Assembly (NCBI RefSeq): GCF_015223055.1
Contig: NZ_JADFBX010000002.1
Span: 1 to 64,000 of the forward strand
DNA: 64,000 bases
Direction: 5' to 3'
Source: Pedobacter sp. MC2016-24
Lineage (GTDB): Bacteria > Bacteroidota > Bacteroidia > Sphingobacteriales > Sphingobacteriaceae
Of the stretch, positions 24,746 through 33,186 are shown one piece after another. The position numbers and the translations under genes are program-made. The notes beneath the pieces were generated by a model. It was not told where the DNA came from. It did no database searches and saw only the letters and a program-made list of their open reading frames with translations. The stretch's first letter is position 1. Every line of letters begins with the position of its first letter.

Positions 24746-26584
24746 TTATTCTACAGTAACTGACTTCGCCAGGTTTCTTGGCTGATCTACATTGCAACCT
24801 CTTAAAACAGCAATGTGGTAGGATAAAAGTTGTAAAGGTATAGTCGCTAATAATGGTAAAAACGCTTCGCTCGCATCAGGAATCTCTATGCAGTAGTCGG
24901 CCATTTTCCGCACCTCGGTATCACCTTCAGTTACAATCGCCAAAACAATTCCTTTTCTTGCTTTTACTTCTTGTATGTTGCTGATTACTTTTTCGTAGGA
25001 TGAGTTTTTTGTTGCAATCACTACTACCGGCATTTCCTCGTCAATTAAGGCGATAGGACCGTGTTTCATCTCAGCGGCAGGATAACCTTCGGCGTGGATG
25101 TACGAGATTTCCTTGAGCTTTAAAGCGCCCTCCAGTGCCACAGGGAAACCGCTACCTCTTCCCAGGAACAGACAGTTCCTGGAATCCTTGAATTTAGCAG
25201 CAATTTCTTTAATGATATCGTTGGACTCCAGTGCCTTTTGGATCTTTTCAGGAATGCAATCCAGTTCCGTTAACAGTTCATTTAATTTAGAATGCGTTAA
25301 AGTTCCTTTTTGCTGAGCCATGTAAAAGGCCATTAGCGTAAGTACCGTTACCTGGGCAGTAAACGCCTTAGTTGAAGCCACACCAATTTCCGGGCCTGCA
25401 TGTGTATAAACACCAGCATGCGTTAATCTAGGGATCGAAGATCCTACAACATTACAAACACCAAAAATAGTTGCTCCTTTTTCTTTGGCCATTTCAATGG
25501 CGGCCATCGTGTCTGCGGTTTCTCCGGATTGGGATATGGCGATTACAATGTCTTTTTCTGTAATGATCGGATTGCGGTATCTGAATTCGGAAGCGTATTC
25601 TACTTCTACAGGAATCCTTGCATATTCCTCAATCAGGTATTCTCCAACCAAGCCAGCATGCCATGATGTTCCGCAGGCTACAATGATAATACGATCAATG
25701 TTTTTTAGTTTGTCTGCATATTCTTTGATGCCACCAAGTTGTACTTTACCTTCATTGGGATAAATACGACCACGCATACAATCGCGGATTGAGCGTGCCT
25801 GTTCAAAAATTTCTTTGAGCATGAAGTGCTCATAGCCACCTTTTTCCAGCATTTCCAGCTTCAATTCCAGCTCCTGGATATATGGGGTTTGAACCACATT
25901 GTCCAGGCGTTTGATCAACAGTTCATCTCTTTTAATGAAAGCGATCTCATTGTCGTTCATGTAGATTACATTTTTAGTGTATTCTACAATCGGCGTTGCA
26001 TCGGATGCAATGAAATATTCTCCATCACCAACACCAATCACCATCGGACTTCCTTTTCTGGCTGCAATCAATTGATCTGGCTGATCTTCGTCCATGATCA
26101 CGATCGCATAAGCGCCATTCACTTCTCTAAGCGCCAGTCTGACAGCTTCGAGTAAATCAGTCTGATCGTTTTTGTAAATTTCTTCGATCAGGTGTATTAA
26201 AACTTCTGTATCCGTATCACTCTTAAACTCATGCCCTCTGCTTTGCAGTTCTTCTTTAAGTGTGGCGTAGTTTTCAATAATTCCGTTATGTATAATGGTT
26301 AATTTGCCATTGTTTGAGGTGTGGGGGTGTGAGTTCCTGTCTGACGGCGCGCCGTGTGTAGCCCACCTGGTATGTCCGATCCCTGAAGTTCCGCTAAGGT
26401 CTTTACCTTCGGCAAAATTCTCCAGTTCCAAAACTTTTCCAGCTTTTTTATAGATGTTTAATCCTGTTTCATTGATCAGTGCAATTCCGGCACTGTCATA
26501 TCCACGATATTCCAATCGTTTTAATCCTTTAATTACTATGGGCCAGGCTTCCCTGTGACCAATATAACCAACTATTCCACACAT
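24746..26584 (-). CDS. glmS: Glutamine-fructose-6-phosphate aminotransferase (isomerizing)
   Basis: GlmS makes glucosamine-6-phosphate from fructose-6-phosphate and glutamine, the first step to UDP-GlcNAc for peptidoglycan and lipid A. The 612-residue product starts with the nucleophile Cys after Met (MCGIVGYIG), carries the class-II amidotransferase domain to about 240, and two SIS domains from about 285 and 455 (GTSWHAG, SQSGETADT, RGSGFPVALEGALKLKE). The tail LAKSVTVE matches the family terminus. It follows a DUF4270 lipoprotein gene across a terminator. No glmS ribozyme is visible in the short upstream gap. Confidence 0.97.
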   Translation of the reverse strand: MCGIVGYIGHREAWPIVIKGLKRLEYRGYDSAGIALINETGLNIYKKAGKVLELENFAEGKDLSGTSGIGHTRWATHGAPSDRNSHPHTSNNGKLTIIHNGIIENYATLKEELQSRGHEFKSDTDTEVLIHLIEEIYKNDQTDLLEAVRLALREVNGAYAIVIMDEDQPDQLIAARKGSPMVIGVGDGEYFIASDATPIVEYTKNVIYMNDNEIAFIKRDELLIKRLDNVVQTPYIQELELKLEMLEKGGYEHFMLKEIFEQARSIRDCMRGRIYPNEGKVQLGGIKEYADKLKNIDRIIIVACGTSWHAGLVGEYLIEEYARIPVEVEYASEFRYRNPIITEKDIVIAISQSGETADTMAAIEMAKEKGATIFGVCNVVGSSIPRLTHAGVYTHAGPEIGVASTKAFTAQVTVLTLMAFYMAQQKGTLTHSKLNELLTELDCIPEKIQKALESNDIIKEIAAKFKDSRNCLFLGRGSGFPVALEGALKLKEISYIHAEGYPAAEMKHGPIALIDEEMPVVVIATKNSSYEKVISNIQEVKARKGIVLAIVTEGDTEVRKMADYCIEIPDASEAFLPLLATIPLQLLSYHIAVLRGCNVDQPRNLAKSVTVE

Positions 26585-26597
26585 AAGGTAAATGCTT

Positions 26598-26635
26598 TAA
26601 AAAAATAAATCCCCCGAAAGTAAAGATCTCGGGGG
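26598..26635 (-). terminator. Terminator of the DUF4270 gene
   Basis: On the minus strand CCCCCGA and TCGGGGG (26611-26635) form the stem, followed by ATTTATTTTTTT. It lies 14 bases upstream of the glmS start. Confidence 0.8.
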
Positions 26636-26659
26636 ACATATTGATGAGGTTTAAAAAAA

Positions 26660-28060
26660 TTAATTTACTATGGTATAGAAAATATTTAGTTTAAGTCGTT
26701 TCTCTCCAGATGATGCACCTGCTTTGTAAGCTTTGATCACCGATCTTGCCGATGAAGTTACTGAAGGCGTTAAATTAAATTCAGTTAAAGAGCTTGGCGC
26801 TAAAAATGTACCGTAATCGGTAGATCCATTAACCAGGGACTGAATATAGTCGGTTATAGAAAAGATATACCGTTTGTTCACAGAATCAAAATAACCACCA
26901 AACGTAGTACTGGTTCCTGATGGATTGTCTATTAAATTGGCGCGCTGGCCTGCGATATCATAGTTGTATAAAGATAATCTTTGTGCGGCATTAAAAGGAG
27001 CAACATCTGTTCCGTCGTTCAGGTCTACAACCAATTGCGCCTTGTTAACCAATACTTTTGCATTTGCACCGTTTTTAGCTTTTAAATCGGCAACAAAGCT
27101 TTTTAGATAGGGGAACGAGATTTTGTTCTTTAATCCTGCCAAAGCTTGTAAATAAGTTACCTGATATTTAACTGTAGGATTGTCTAACTGAGTTTTAATC
27201 ACAGTACCCGTGTAGTCGTGTCCAACTGTGGCCGTTACTGGTCCGGTGCTGGTTGAGATCGGGAAACTGGTCATTACTGTATCAATAGCGGTCGTTGTCG
27301 TTGCATTTTGTCTTTTGTAATAAATGTCAACTCTTGCATCGGTTCCAGTAAAGTTAAAGAACATGATACCACCCTGATTGGTTGCGCTGGCTGTTACTTG
27401 TAAGCCTTTAAAATACCTGAAAAAGGAATTTAAATCATCATACTTCAGTGTATCTGCTTTAATGATGTTGGTTTGCACAAAGGTATTGTTCAGCTTGATC
27501 CTGATCTGCGGAACAACTGTGATCGCAGTGTCAGGTCCGCCAGCAACAATACTCGTAATTTTGAATTTTGTGTTCGGTTGAATTTTTCCACTGTATGTTC
27601 CAAGTGCTGCTCCGGTTGTTGGAAAGGTAATATTGGTCTGGAATGATTTTTCCTGAGATAGATCACTGGCCAGTTGTTTTACTTGCAGTGCGTATACAGA
27701 GGTTGTGGTATCACCATAAAATTGCGTTCCATATGGTAAAACCAATACTGCAGAGTCAATATTTGCATTGGTTCCAAACCTAAACGCAGCGCTCGGAATG
27801 CCTAACGACATCGAAATGCTTGCAAAGGATTTTCCAAATACCGGATCTGTGATATAACCCAGGGGATGACGTGTTAATCCTACGCCGGAAGTTACGTCGT
27901 CCAGAAGGGTTTGAGAAGTAACTGTTGCTGTATCTATCAGTGAGCCACTAAATGTCTGATCTGTATCGGGGTTTAAACCAATCGTGTTCTCGTCTTTACA
28001 AGAAGCAAAAAGAAAAAGACCTATCAACAGGGTTAATAAGTCTTGTTTTGTAAATTTCAT
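26660..28060 (-). CDS. DUF4270 surface lipoprotein
   Basis: This 466-residue protein starts with a lipoprotein signal peptide ending in the lipobox-like LFASC (Cys at about 21), followed by an acidic DENTIGLNPDTDQ stretch. The rest is a beta-rich domain of the DUF4270 family, widespread in Bacteroidota envelopes. The function is not known. It lies 16 bases after the glycogen-synthase-like gene and before glmS, an arrangement I recall as conserved in the phylum. Confidence 0.82.
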   Translation of the reverse strand: MKFTKQDLLTLLIGLFLFASCKDENTIGLNPDTDQTFSGSLIDTATVTSQTLLDDVTSGVGLTRHPLGYITDPVFGKSFASISMSLGIPSAAFRFGTNANIDSAVLVLPYGTQFYGDTTTSVYALQVKQLASDLSQEKSFQTNITFPTTGAALGTYSGKIQPNTKFKITSIVAGGPDTAITVVPQIRIKLNNTFVQTNIIKADTLKYDDLNSFFRYFKGLQVTASATNQGGIMFFNFTGTDARVDIYYKRQNATTTTAIDTVMTSFPISTSTGPVTATVGHDYTGTVIKTQLDNPTVKYQVTYLQALAGLKNKISFPYLKSFVADLKAKNGANAKVLVNKAQLVVDLNDGTDVAPFNAAQRLSLYNYDIAGQRANLIDNPSGTSTTFGGYFDSVNKRYIFSITDYIQSLVNGSTDYGTFLAPSSLTEFNLTPSVTSSARSVIKAYKAGASSGEKRLKLNIFYTIVN

Positions 28061-28076
28061 ATAATATTACCTGAGT

Positions 28077-28907
28077 TTATGCTATTGAAGCCAATTCTTC
28101 ATTTGAAATCTCCTCATACAAAGCATAGAAGTTTTCAAAATTTTCTGTTAAATTATAAGCTAAAGTTGGTTTATTAGAATCTTTAACAAATTTTAACACA
28201 TTGGCTGCTATATTTTCGTCTGCTAACACCACTGCGTCAGAGTAAGTTACGGCTCCGATATGCAAAGTGTTACAATCTGCATTTTCAAACATCTTGGTAT
28301 CTTCAGCAGTCATTGAGTTCATCACCGCCTTTTTATGTAAATCTGCATTTAAGGTTTCCGTAAAACAGTTCTCATAAATAGAATAAACTACTTTAGAATT
28401 CTTAAATGTAGGATCGTTTTTATAGGTAGTTTTAATGTACGCAGGTACCAAAGCGGTCATCCAGCCATGGCAATGTACAATATCTGGTGCCCATCCAAGT
28501 TTCTTAACGGTTTCCAATGCGCCCTTACAAAAGAAAATAGTCCGCTCGTCATTGTCTGCATAAAACTTGTTTTCTTTATCTCTAAACACATATTTGCGTT
28601 GGAAATAGTCTTCGTTATCCAGGAAATATACCTGCATACGGGCAGCCGGAATAGAAGCCACTTTAATAATTAAGGGATTATCATTGTCGTCAATGATGAT
28701 GTTCATTCCTGAGAGACGAATAACTTCGTGCAATCTGTTCCTTCTTTCATTAATATTCCCAAACCGCGGCATTAAAATGCGGATTTCGAATCCTTTATCC
28801 TGCATTGCCTGTGGTAATTGACGGGTAATTTCAGAAATCTTTGTGAGTTCAAGGAAAGGCGACATCTCGTGTGTAACAATCAGTAGCTTCGTTTTTGCCA
28901 TCTCCAT
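28077..28907 (-). CDS. Glycogen/starch synthase-like half-protein (GT5 N-terminal domain only)
   Basis: The 276-residue product aligns by pattern with only the N-terminal Rossmann half of ADP-glucose glycogen synthase: KLLIVTHEMSPFLELTKISEIT, LPQAMQDKGFEIRILMPRFG, HCHGWMTALVPAYI. The KxGGL nucleotide-binding motif of GlgA is replaced, and the whole C-terminal GT-B half is missing. It starts with ATG at 28907 (a second ATG lies at 28901). It is divergent from panC and upstream of the DUF4270 gene in one operon. A binding or regulatory role seems more likely than polymer synthesis, but this is inference. Confidence 0.8.
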   Translation of the reverse strand: MEMAKTKLLIVTHEMSPFLELTKISEITRQLPQAMQDKGFEIRILMPRFGNINERRNRLHEVIRLSGMNIIIDDNDNPLIIKVASIPAARMQVYFLDNEDYFQRKYVFRDKENKFYADNDERTIFFCKGALETVKKLGWAPDIVHCHGWMTALVPAYIKTTYKNDPTFKNSKVVYSIYENCFTETLNADLHKKAVMNSMTAEDTKMFENADCNTLHIGAVTYSDAVVLADENIAANVLKFVKDSNKPTLAYNLTENFENFYALYEEISNEELASIA

Positions 28908-28950
28908 ATTCTAAATAAAAATTTATGTTAAAGAAAAGATTATCAAGGGG

Positions 28951-28958
28951 CAAAGGTA
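28951..28958 (-). promoter_or_regulatory. Promoter -7 element of the GT5-DUF4270 operon
   Basis: On the minus strand TACCTTTG matches TAnnTTTG, about 44 bases before the ATG at 28907. Confidence 0.55.
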
Positions 28959-29053
28959 AGCAAAATAATAACATTTATCAATATAATACGCAAGATGTTT
29001 TGTTGGGAATGTATAATTAACCAACTTTGCCCCCTGAAATTTTATACGCTAGT

Positions 29054-29893
29054 TTGAAAGTAATAAATACAATAGCGGCATTAAAGTCGTTGCTTGAACC
29101 AATTAAATTGGCTCAACAGAAAATTGCCCTTGTACCTACAATGGGTGCTTTGCACAAGGGGCATGTATCGCTGATAGATATGGCCAAGCAGCAAGCCGAT
29201 GTGGTGGTGTGCAGTATTTTTGTAAATCCTACGCAGTTTACTGATCCAAAAGACCTGGAAAAGTATCCGCGGCCGCTGGAGCATGACATGAAAATGTTGT
29301 TGGAGGCGGGCTGCGATGTTGTATTTATGCCATCTGTTACCGAGATGTATCCCAGGCCGGAGACCTGGCACATTGATCTTGGACCGGCTGAATTTTTATT
29401 AGAAGGGGAATTTCGCAGAGGACATTACCAGGGGGTCACACAGATTGTAAAAAAACTGTTTGATGCCGTAAACCCAGACGTTGCCTTCTTTGGTCAGAAA
29501 GATTTTCAGCAGGTGCTGATGATTAAAAACATGGTTGCCTTTTTCCAATTGCCGGTTCAGATTGTGTCCTGTCCGATTATCCGCGAGGACGATGGTTTGG
29601 CCATGAGCTCCAGAAATATTCACTTAAGTCCGGACGACCGTAAAAATGCGTTGGTTTTGAGTAGGGCGCTCGATTATGTTAAAGCAAATTTTGACTCCAT
29701 TCCCGTAGCAGAACTGTTGGCTTACGCGCAGGATATGATTGATCATACCCCGGGTGTGGCGCTGGATTATTTTACGGTGGCCAATGGTGAGACGCTTGAA
29801 CCGGAATATGATAAAAGTCATCAAAATATTGTTGCATTGGTTGCCGCCAAGGTTGGCGAAACCCGGCTTATCGACAATATGATACTTAACTGA
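29054..29893 (+). CDS. panC: Pantothenate synthetase
   Basis: PanC joins pantoate and beta-alanine with ATP to form pantothenate, the coenzyme A precursor. The product has PTMGALHKGH near residue 33, the nucleotidyltransferase HIGH-like site, FVNPTQF near 62, FGQKDFQQ near 150 and MSSRN near 187. I place the start at the TTG at 29054 (279 residues), because MKVINTIAALKS matches the family N-terminus. An upstream TTG at 29027 would add nine residues. It lies 34 bases before panD, whose product supplies the beta-alanine. Confidence 0.95.
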   Translation: MKVINTIAALKSLLEPIKLAQQKIALVPTMGALHKGHVSLIDMAKQQADVVVCSIFVNPTQFTDPKDLEKYPRPLEHDMKMLLEAGCDVVFMPSVTEMYPRPETWHIDLGPAEFLLEGEFRRGHYQGVTQIVKKLFDAVNPDVAFFGQKDFQQVLMIKNMVAFFQLPVQIVSCPIIREDDGLAMSSRNIHLSPDDRKNALVLSRALDYVKANFDSIPVAELLAYAQDMIDHTPGVALDYFTVANGETLEPEYDKSHQNIVALVAAKVGETRLIDNMILN

Positions 29894-29915
29894 ACCTCTC
29901 ATTCATAAAAATACC

Positions 29916-29923
29916 TAACTTTG
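29916..29923 (+). promoter_or_regulatory. Promoter -7 element of panD
   Basis: TAACTTTG matches TAnnTTTG and ends 4 bases before the ATG at 29928, predicting a leaderless panD transcript besides any read-through from panC. Confidence 0.5.
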
Positions 29924-29927
29924 CGTC

Positions 29928-30278
29928 ATGATTATCGAGATCCTAAAATCGAAAATACACCGTGTTAAAGTAACACAGGCAGAATTGAATTATGTTGGAA
30001 GCATTACCATAGATGAAGATCTGTTGGATGCAGCTAATATTATCCCTAATGAAAAAGTGCAAATTGTAAACAACAACAATGGCGAGCGTTTTGAAACCTA
30101 TGCAATAAAGGGTGAGCGCGGTAGCGGAATGGTTTGTTTAAATGGTGCTACTGCCAGAAAAGTACAGGTTGGAGACATTCTGATCATCATGTCCTTTTGT
30201 TCATTGCCTATGGATGAAGCGCGAAAATACCACCCTATTTTAGTGTTTCCTGATGATAATAATCATCTTTTGAAATAA
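29928..30278 (+). CDS. panD: Aspartate 1-decarboxylase proenzyme
   Basis: PanD converts aspartate to beta-alanine using a pyruvoyl group made by self-cleavage between Gly24 and Ser25, visible here as YVGSIT. The 116-residue length is that of the family, and [17 protein letters not shown] and CLNGATARK match its conserved core. It is grouped with panC for pantothenate synthesis. No PanZ/PanM maturation factor is visible, consistent with groups that self-process. Confidence 0.97.
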   Translation: MIIEILKSKIHRVKVTQAELNYVGSITIDEDLLDAANIIPNEKVQIVNNNNGERFETYAIKGERGSGMVCLNGATARKVQVGDILIIMSFCSLPMDEARKYHPILVFPDDNNHLLK

Positions 30279-30317
30279 AAATGCTATGCATCCATAGTAA
30301 TTAGTCTGACTTTTATA

Positions 30318-30325
30318 TAAATTTG
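30318..30325 (+). promoter_or_regulatory. Promoter -7 element of the acyl-CoA dehydrogenase gene
   Basis: TAAATTTG matches TAnnTTTG, 28 bases before the ATG at 30354. Confidence 0.5.
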
Positions 30326-30353
30326 GCATAACTTATTATTTTACAATATAATT

Positions 30354-31493
30354 ATGCTATTTCAATTAAGTGAAGAACAATTGATGATCCAGCAGGCTGC
30401 AAGGGATTTTGCGCAGACTGAACTTAAGCCTGGCGTTATCGAAAGAGATGAGCACCAGAAATTTCCTGCTGAGCAAGTTAAAAAACTTGGTGAGCTGGGT
30501 TTTTTGGGGATGATGGTATCAGAAAAATATAATGGGAGCGGCCTTGATGCTTTATCCTATGTGTTGGTTATGGAAGAACTTTCTAAAGTAGATGCGTCTG
30601 CTTCAGTAGTTGTTTCAGTAAATAATTCATTGGTCTGTTACGGACTGGAATCTTATGGTTCCGATTTTCAAAAAGAAAAATATTTAAAGCCGCTGGCTGC
30701 AGGTGAAAAGATCGGTGCATTTTGTTTGTCTGAACCTGAAGCGGGTTCTGATGCCACTTCGCAACAAACTACCGCTGAAGACAAAGGCGATTATTACCTG
30801 TTAAATGGTACTAAAAACTGGATTACCAACGGGGGCACTGCTTCAACGTATTTAGTTATTGCTCAGACCGACCGTTCACTGAAGCATAAAGGCATCAATG
30901 CTTTTATTGTAGAAAAGGGCATGGAAGGTTTTACCATTGGTCCTAAAGAAAATAAAATGGGCATTCGTGGTTCAGATACACATTCACTGATGTTCAATGA
31001 CGTAAAGGTTCCGAAAGAGAACCGGATTGGTGAAGAAGGGTTTGGATTTAAGTTTGCCATGAAAACCCTGGAAGGTGGGCGTATTGGTATTGCTGCGCAG
31101 GCTTTGGGTATTGCCGCAGGTGCTTATGAACTGGCTTTGGCATATGCTAAAGAGCGCAAATCTTTCGGTAAGCCCATTGCAGAGCACCAGGCTATTGCTT
31201 TTAAGCTGGCTGATATGGCTACCAGTATTGAAGCTGCACGTATGCTTGTTTATAAAGCAGCCTGGTTAAAAGACCAGGGACAGTCTTATACCCTTGCAGG
31301 CTCAATGGCAAAACTTTATGCTTCTAAAGTTGCTATGGACGTTACGGTCGAAGCGGTTCAGATTCATGGAGGTTATGGCTTTGTTAAAGAATACCATGTA
31401 GAGCGATTGATGCGCGATGCAAAAATCACCCAGATTTATGAAGGAACTTCAGAAATTCAGAAAATGGTAATTTCAAGAGAGGTACTTCGGTAG
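30354..31493 (+). CDS. Acyl-CoA dehydrogenase (short-chain/butyryl type)
   Basis: This 379-residue FAD enzyme introduces the alpha-beta double bond in acyl-CoA substrates and passes electrons to ETF. It shows the FAD-binding signature GAFCLSEPEAGSDA near residue 122, NGTKNWITNGG near 147, QIHGGYGFVKEY near 343 and the catalytic-base motif IYEGTSEIQK near 364. Layout and length fit short-chain/butyryl-CoA dehydrogenases; chain-length preference is not readable. It is monocistronic with its own promoter and terminator. Confidence 0.94.
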   Translation: MLFQLSEEQLMIQQAARDFAQTELKPGVIERDEHQKFPAEQVKKLGELGFLGMMVSEKYNGSGLDALSYVLVMEELSKVDASASVVVSVNNSLVCYGLESYGSDFQKEKYLKPLAAGEKIGAFCLSEPEAGSDATSQQTTAEDKGDYYLLNGTKNWITNGGTASTYLVIAQTDRSLKHKGINAFIVEKGMEGFTIGPKENKMGIRGSDTHSLMFNDVKVPKENRIGEEGFGFKFAMKTLEGGRIGIAAQALGIAAGAYELALAYAKERKSFGKPIAEHQAIAFKLADMATSIEAARMLVYKAAWLKDQGQSYTLAGSMAKLYASKVAMDVTVEAVQIHGGYGFVKEYHVERLMRDAKITQIYEGTSEIQKMVISREVLR

Positions 31494-31515
31494 CACAGTC
31501 TGTCAATATATTTAA

Positions 31516-31554
31516 AAAGCGGGTGTTCAGGTTAACTGAACACCCGCTTTTTTT
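31516..31554 (+). terminator. Rho-independent terminator of the acyl-CoA dehydrogenase gene
   Basis: AAAGCGGGTGTTCAG pairs perfectly with CTGAACACCCGCTTT around GTTAA and is followed by TTTTTG. Confidence 0.92.
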
Positions 31555-31561
31555 GTGTGTA

Positions 31562-31912
31562 TCAGGCTTTTTCTACGCCGGCAATGGCTTCAAAGATCGC
31601 CTTGATTAAAGCTACAATGATGGCAAACACTGCGGCATGTAGGAAGTTGTCAACATGGAATCCGGTCAGCCAGTGGCTTACCAGTAAAATCATCAGTACA
31701 CTAATGACAAATGACATCAATCCAAATGTTAAAAAATTTATGGGAAAGGTGAGCAGCCTGAGGATAAAACCTATAGTTGCATTGGCCAGTGCAATGAGGA
31801 TTGCAGCAAGTACAGCTGTGCCAAAACTGTCTACGTTTACACCCGGGGCAAGGTATCTGGCGCCAAGAAATACCGCAAGGCCGGTTAGTAAAATTTCAAT
31901 AATGAGTCTCAT
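31562..31912 (-). CDS. Phage-holin-family (YvlD-like) small membrane protein
   Basis: This 116-residue protein has four hydrophobic helices with the glycine/alanine-rich pattern of the Phage_holin_4_2/YvlD family (GLAVFLGARYLAPGVNVDSFGTAVLAAILIALANATIG). Despite the family name, chromosomal copies like this are not prophage lysis genes; no phage genes are nearby. It is divergent from the next lipoprotein gene with 18 bases between starts. The function is unknown. Confidence 0.78.
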   Translation of the reverse strand: MRLIIEILLTGLAVFLGARYLAPGVNVDSFGTAVLAAILIALANATIGFILRLLTFPINFLTFGLMSFVISVLMILLVSHWLTGFHVDNFLHAAVFAIIVALIKAIFEAIAGVEKA

Positions 31913-31930
31913 AATGCTTAATTTAGTGCT

Positions 31931-32365
31931 ATGGTTATAAAATCAATTCATTTGTTTGGCGTGTTTGCGCTCTCAAGCCTGTTGCTTAGCTGTTCATCAG
32001 CAAATAATACGCCACTTTTAATTGACTTTTCTGCGGATCGTAATGCGGTAGTTTTTAAAAATATTGATGCAGCCGGGCTATTGCAACTCCAGAATTTGCC
32101 TGCAGGGGATTCAACTTTATCGCGACTGGTCTATGTGTCTGAAGAGGTATTGTCGGCAGATTCGGTTAAAAAGGAGCGCTTGCTTGTGGGAAAAGTTAGC
32201 GTAAATGATACTGCTGTTGTATTTATTCCGGAACACCCGCTTGTAAAAGGGCAGGATTACCGGGTAGTGTCTTATTTAAATGTCCAGTTTGGGAGCTTGA
32301 AAAAAATGCTGAAAAATGAATTGAGTTATAGGGTGAAGCCTGAGGAAAAGGTTTTGCGCAGGTAA
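31931..32365 (+). CDS. Hypothetical lipoprotein
   Basis: This 144-residue protein has a lipoprotein signal peptide (HLFGVFALSSLLLSC, Cys at about 21) and a mature part of predicted beta strands (LIDFSADRNAVVFKNIDAAGLLQLQNL, HPLVKGQDYRVVSYLNVQFG). I do not recognise a domain. It could be a small envelope lipoprotein restricted to this family of bacteria. It has no clear partner gene. Confidence 0.6.
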   Translation: MVIKSIHLFGVFALSSLLLSCSSANNTPLLIDFSADRNAVVFKNIDAAGLLQLQNLPAGDSTLSRLVYVSEEVLSADSVKKERLLVGKVSVNDTAVVFIPEHPLVKGQDYRVVSYLNVQFGSLKKMLKNELSYRVKPEEKVLRR

Positions 32366-32650
32366 TATTTTACTGCAAAACCTGTCAAGTAATTCCAGGA
32401 CTGATGTAAAGCTATATCAGGACTATACATTCCTCTGACCTCCTTCGTACTTTCTTCGGACATTCTTCGTTAAAAGGGGCTTTAGCCGAAGAATGTCCGA
32501 AGAAACACCGAAGAAAGTGCGAATTAGCAGAGGCTTATATATGAAATTGTCTCAGGAAAGAAGACCCTTGCGGACAACTATTCTCTAATTTGCAAAATTG
32601 ATTACTGAACTGATTGTGTTATAGCATTTTTAATTTGTAAAAATAATTCG
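32366..32650. other. Intergenic region holding a large palindrome
   Basis: No ORF is convincing here. The main content is the inverted-repeat element listed separately at 32432-32533. The remainder is AT-rich and leads into the rimP promoter. Confidence 0.6.
32432..32533. repeat. About 100-bp palindromic element with nested repeats
   Basis: The ends are CCTCTG (32432-32437) and CAGAGG (32528-32533). Inside, CTTCGGACATTCTTCG (32454-32469) pairs perfectly over 16 bases with its complement at 32487-32502 around a 17-base loop. The outer segment CGTACTTTCTTCGG (32446-32459) is complementary, with one mismatch, to CCGAAGAAAGTGCG (32508-32521). CCGAAGAA occurs twice on the right arm, so two alternative folds compete. 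No T-run follows. It could be a REP/MITE-like element or a regulatory RNA structure. Confidence 0.65.
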
Positions 32651-32658
32651 TACATTTG
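32651..32658 (+). promoter_or_regulatory. Promoter -7 element of the rimP-nusA-infB operon
   Basis: TACATTTG matches TAnnTTTG and lies 61 bases before the rimP ATG. Confidence 0.6.
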
Positions 32659-32673
32659 CATCGTAATAGGGGT

Positions 32674-32709
32674 AAGAGGGGGCAGATGTCCCCTCTTTTC
32701 TATTATTGG
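32674..32709 (+). promoter_or_regulatory. Attenuator-like hairpin in the rimP leader
   Basis: AAGAGGGG (32674-32681) pairs with CCCCTCTT (32690-32697) around GCAGATGT and is followed by TTCTATTATT. It lies within the first 40 bases of the transcript, before any gene, in the operon that encodes NusA itself. That fits transcription attenuation, but the proof is absent. Confidence 0.5.
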
Positions 32710-32719
32710 CAAATTGGTT

Positions 32720-33184
32720 ATGCAAGTAGAAAAAAGAGTAACAGAATTGGTTGAAGAGAAGATTTCGGATAGGCCGGAATTGTTTCTTGTTGAGGTGAAA
32801 ATGCTGCCAAACAATAAACTTATTGTGCATGTAGATGGCGATGAAGGGATCAGTATCCAGGATTGCGCGGCTATAAGCAGGCATGTAGGTTTTCATCTGG
32901 AGGAGGAAAATACAATTGAAAAAGCATACAATCTGGAGGTATCATCACCGGGTGTAGGCGAACCGTTAAGACTGAACAGGCAATATGTTAAAAATATTGG
33001 AAGGGAAGTAAGCGTTAAGCAGACCGGTGGAGAAATTAAAGAAGGTAAATTGCTGGCTGTAAACGATGCAAACATTACCATTGAAGCCAAGGTTAAAGAA
33101 AAAGGTAAAAAAGTTCAGCTGGTTGAAACCAGTATAGACTTTAATAGTATAACAGAAACAAAGGTTTTAATTTCATTTAAATAA
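32720..33184 (+). CDS. rimP: Ribosome maturation factor RimP
   Basis: RimP is needed for 30S subunit assembly. The product (154 residues from the ATG at 32720; a TTG two codons earlier is less likely) has the N-terminal alpha/beta domain with LFLVEVKMLPNNKLIVHVDGDEGISIQDCA. Next come the NLEVSSPGVGEPLR segment and a C-terminal SH3-like domain (GKLLAVNDANITIEAK). It is followed 2 bases later by nusA and then infB, the classic operon order. Confidence 0.95.
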   Translation: MQVEKRVTELVEEKISDRPELFLVEVKMLPNNKLIVHVDGDEGISIQDCAAISRHVGFHLEEENTIEKAYNLEVSSPGVGEPLRLNRQYVKNIGREVSVKQTGGEIKEGKLLAVNDANITIEAKVKEKGKKVQLVETSIDFNSITETKVLISFK

Positions 33185-33186
33185 AA

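Noticed and set aside
31562..31912. Phage-holin family gene as evidence for a prophage
   Set aside because: No integrase, capsid, tail or lysis gene is nearby; the family name is historical and chromosomal copies are common.
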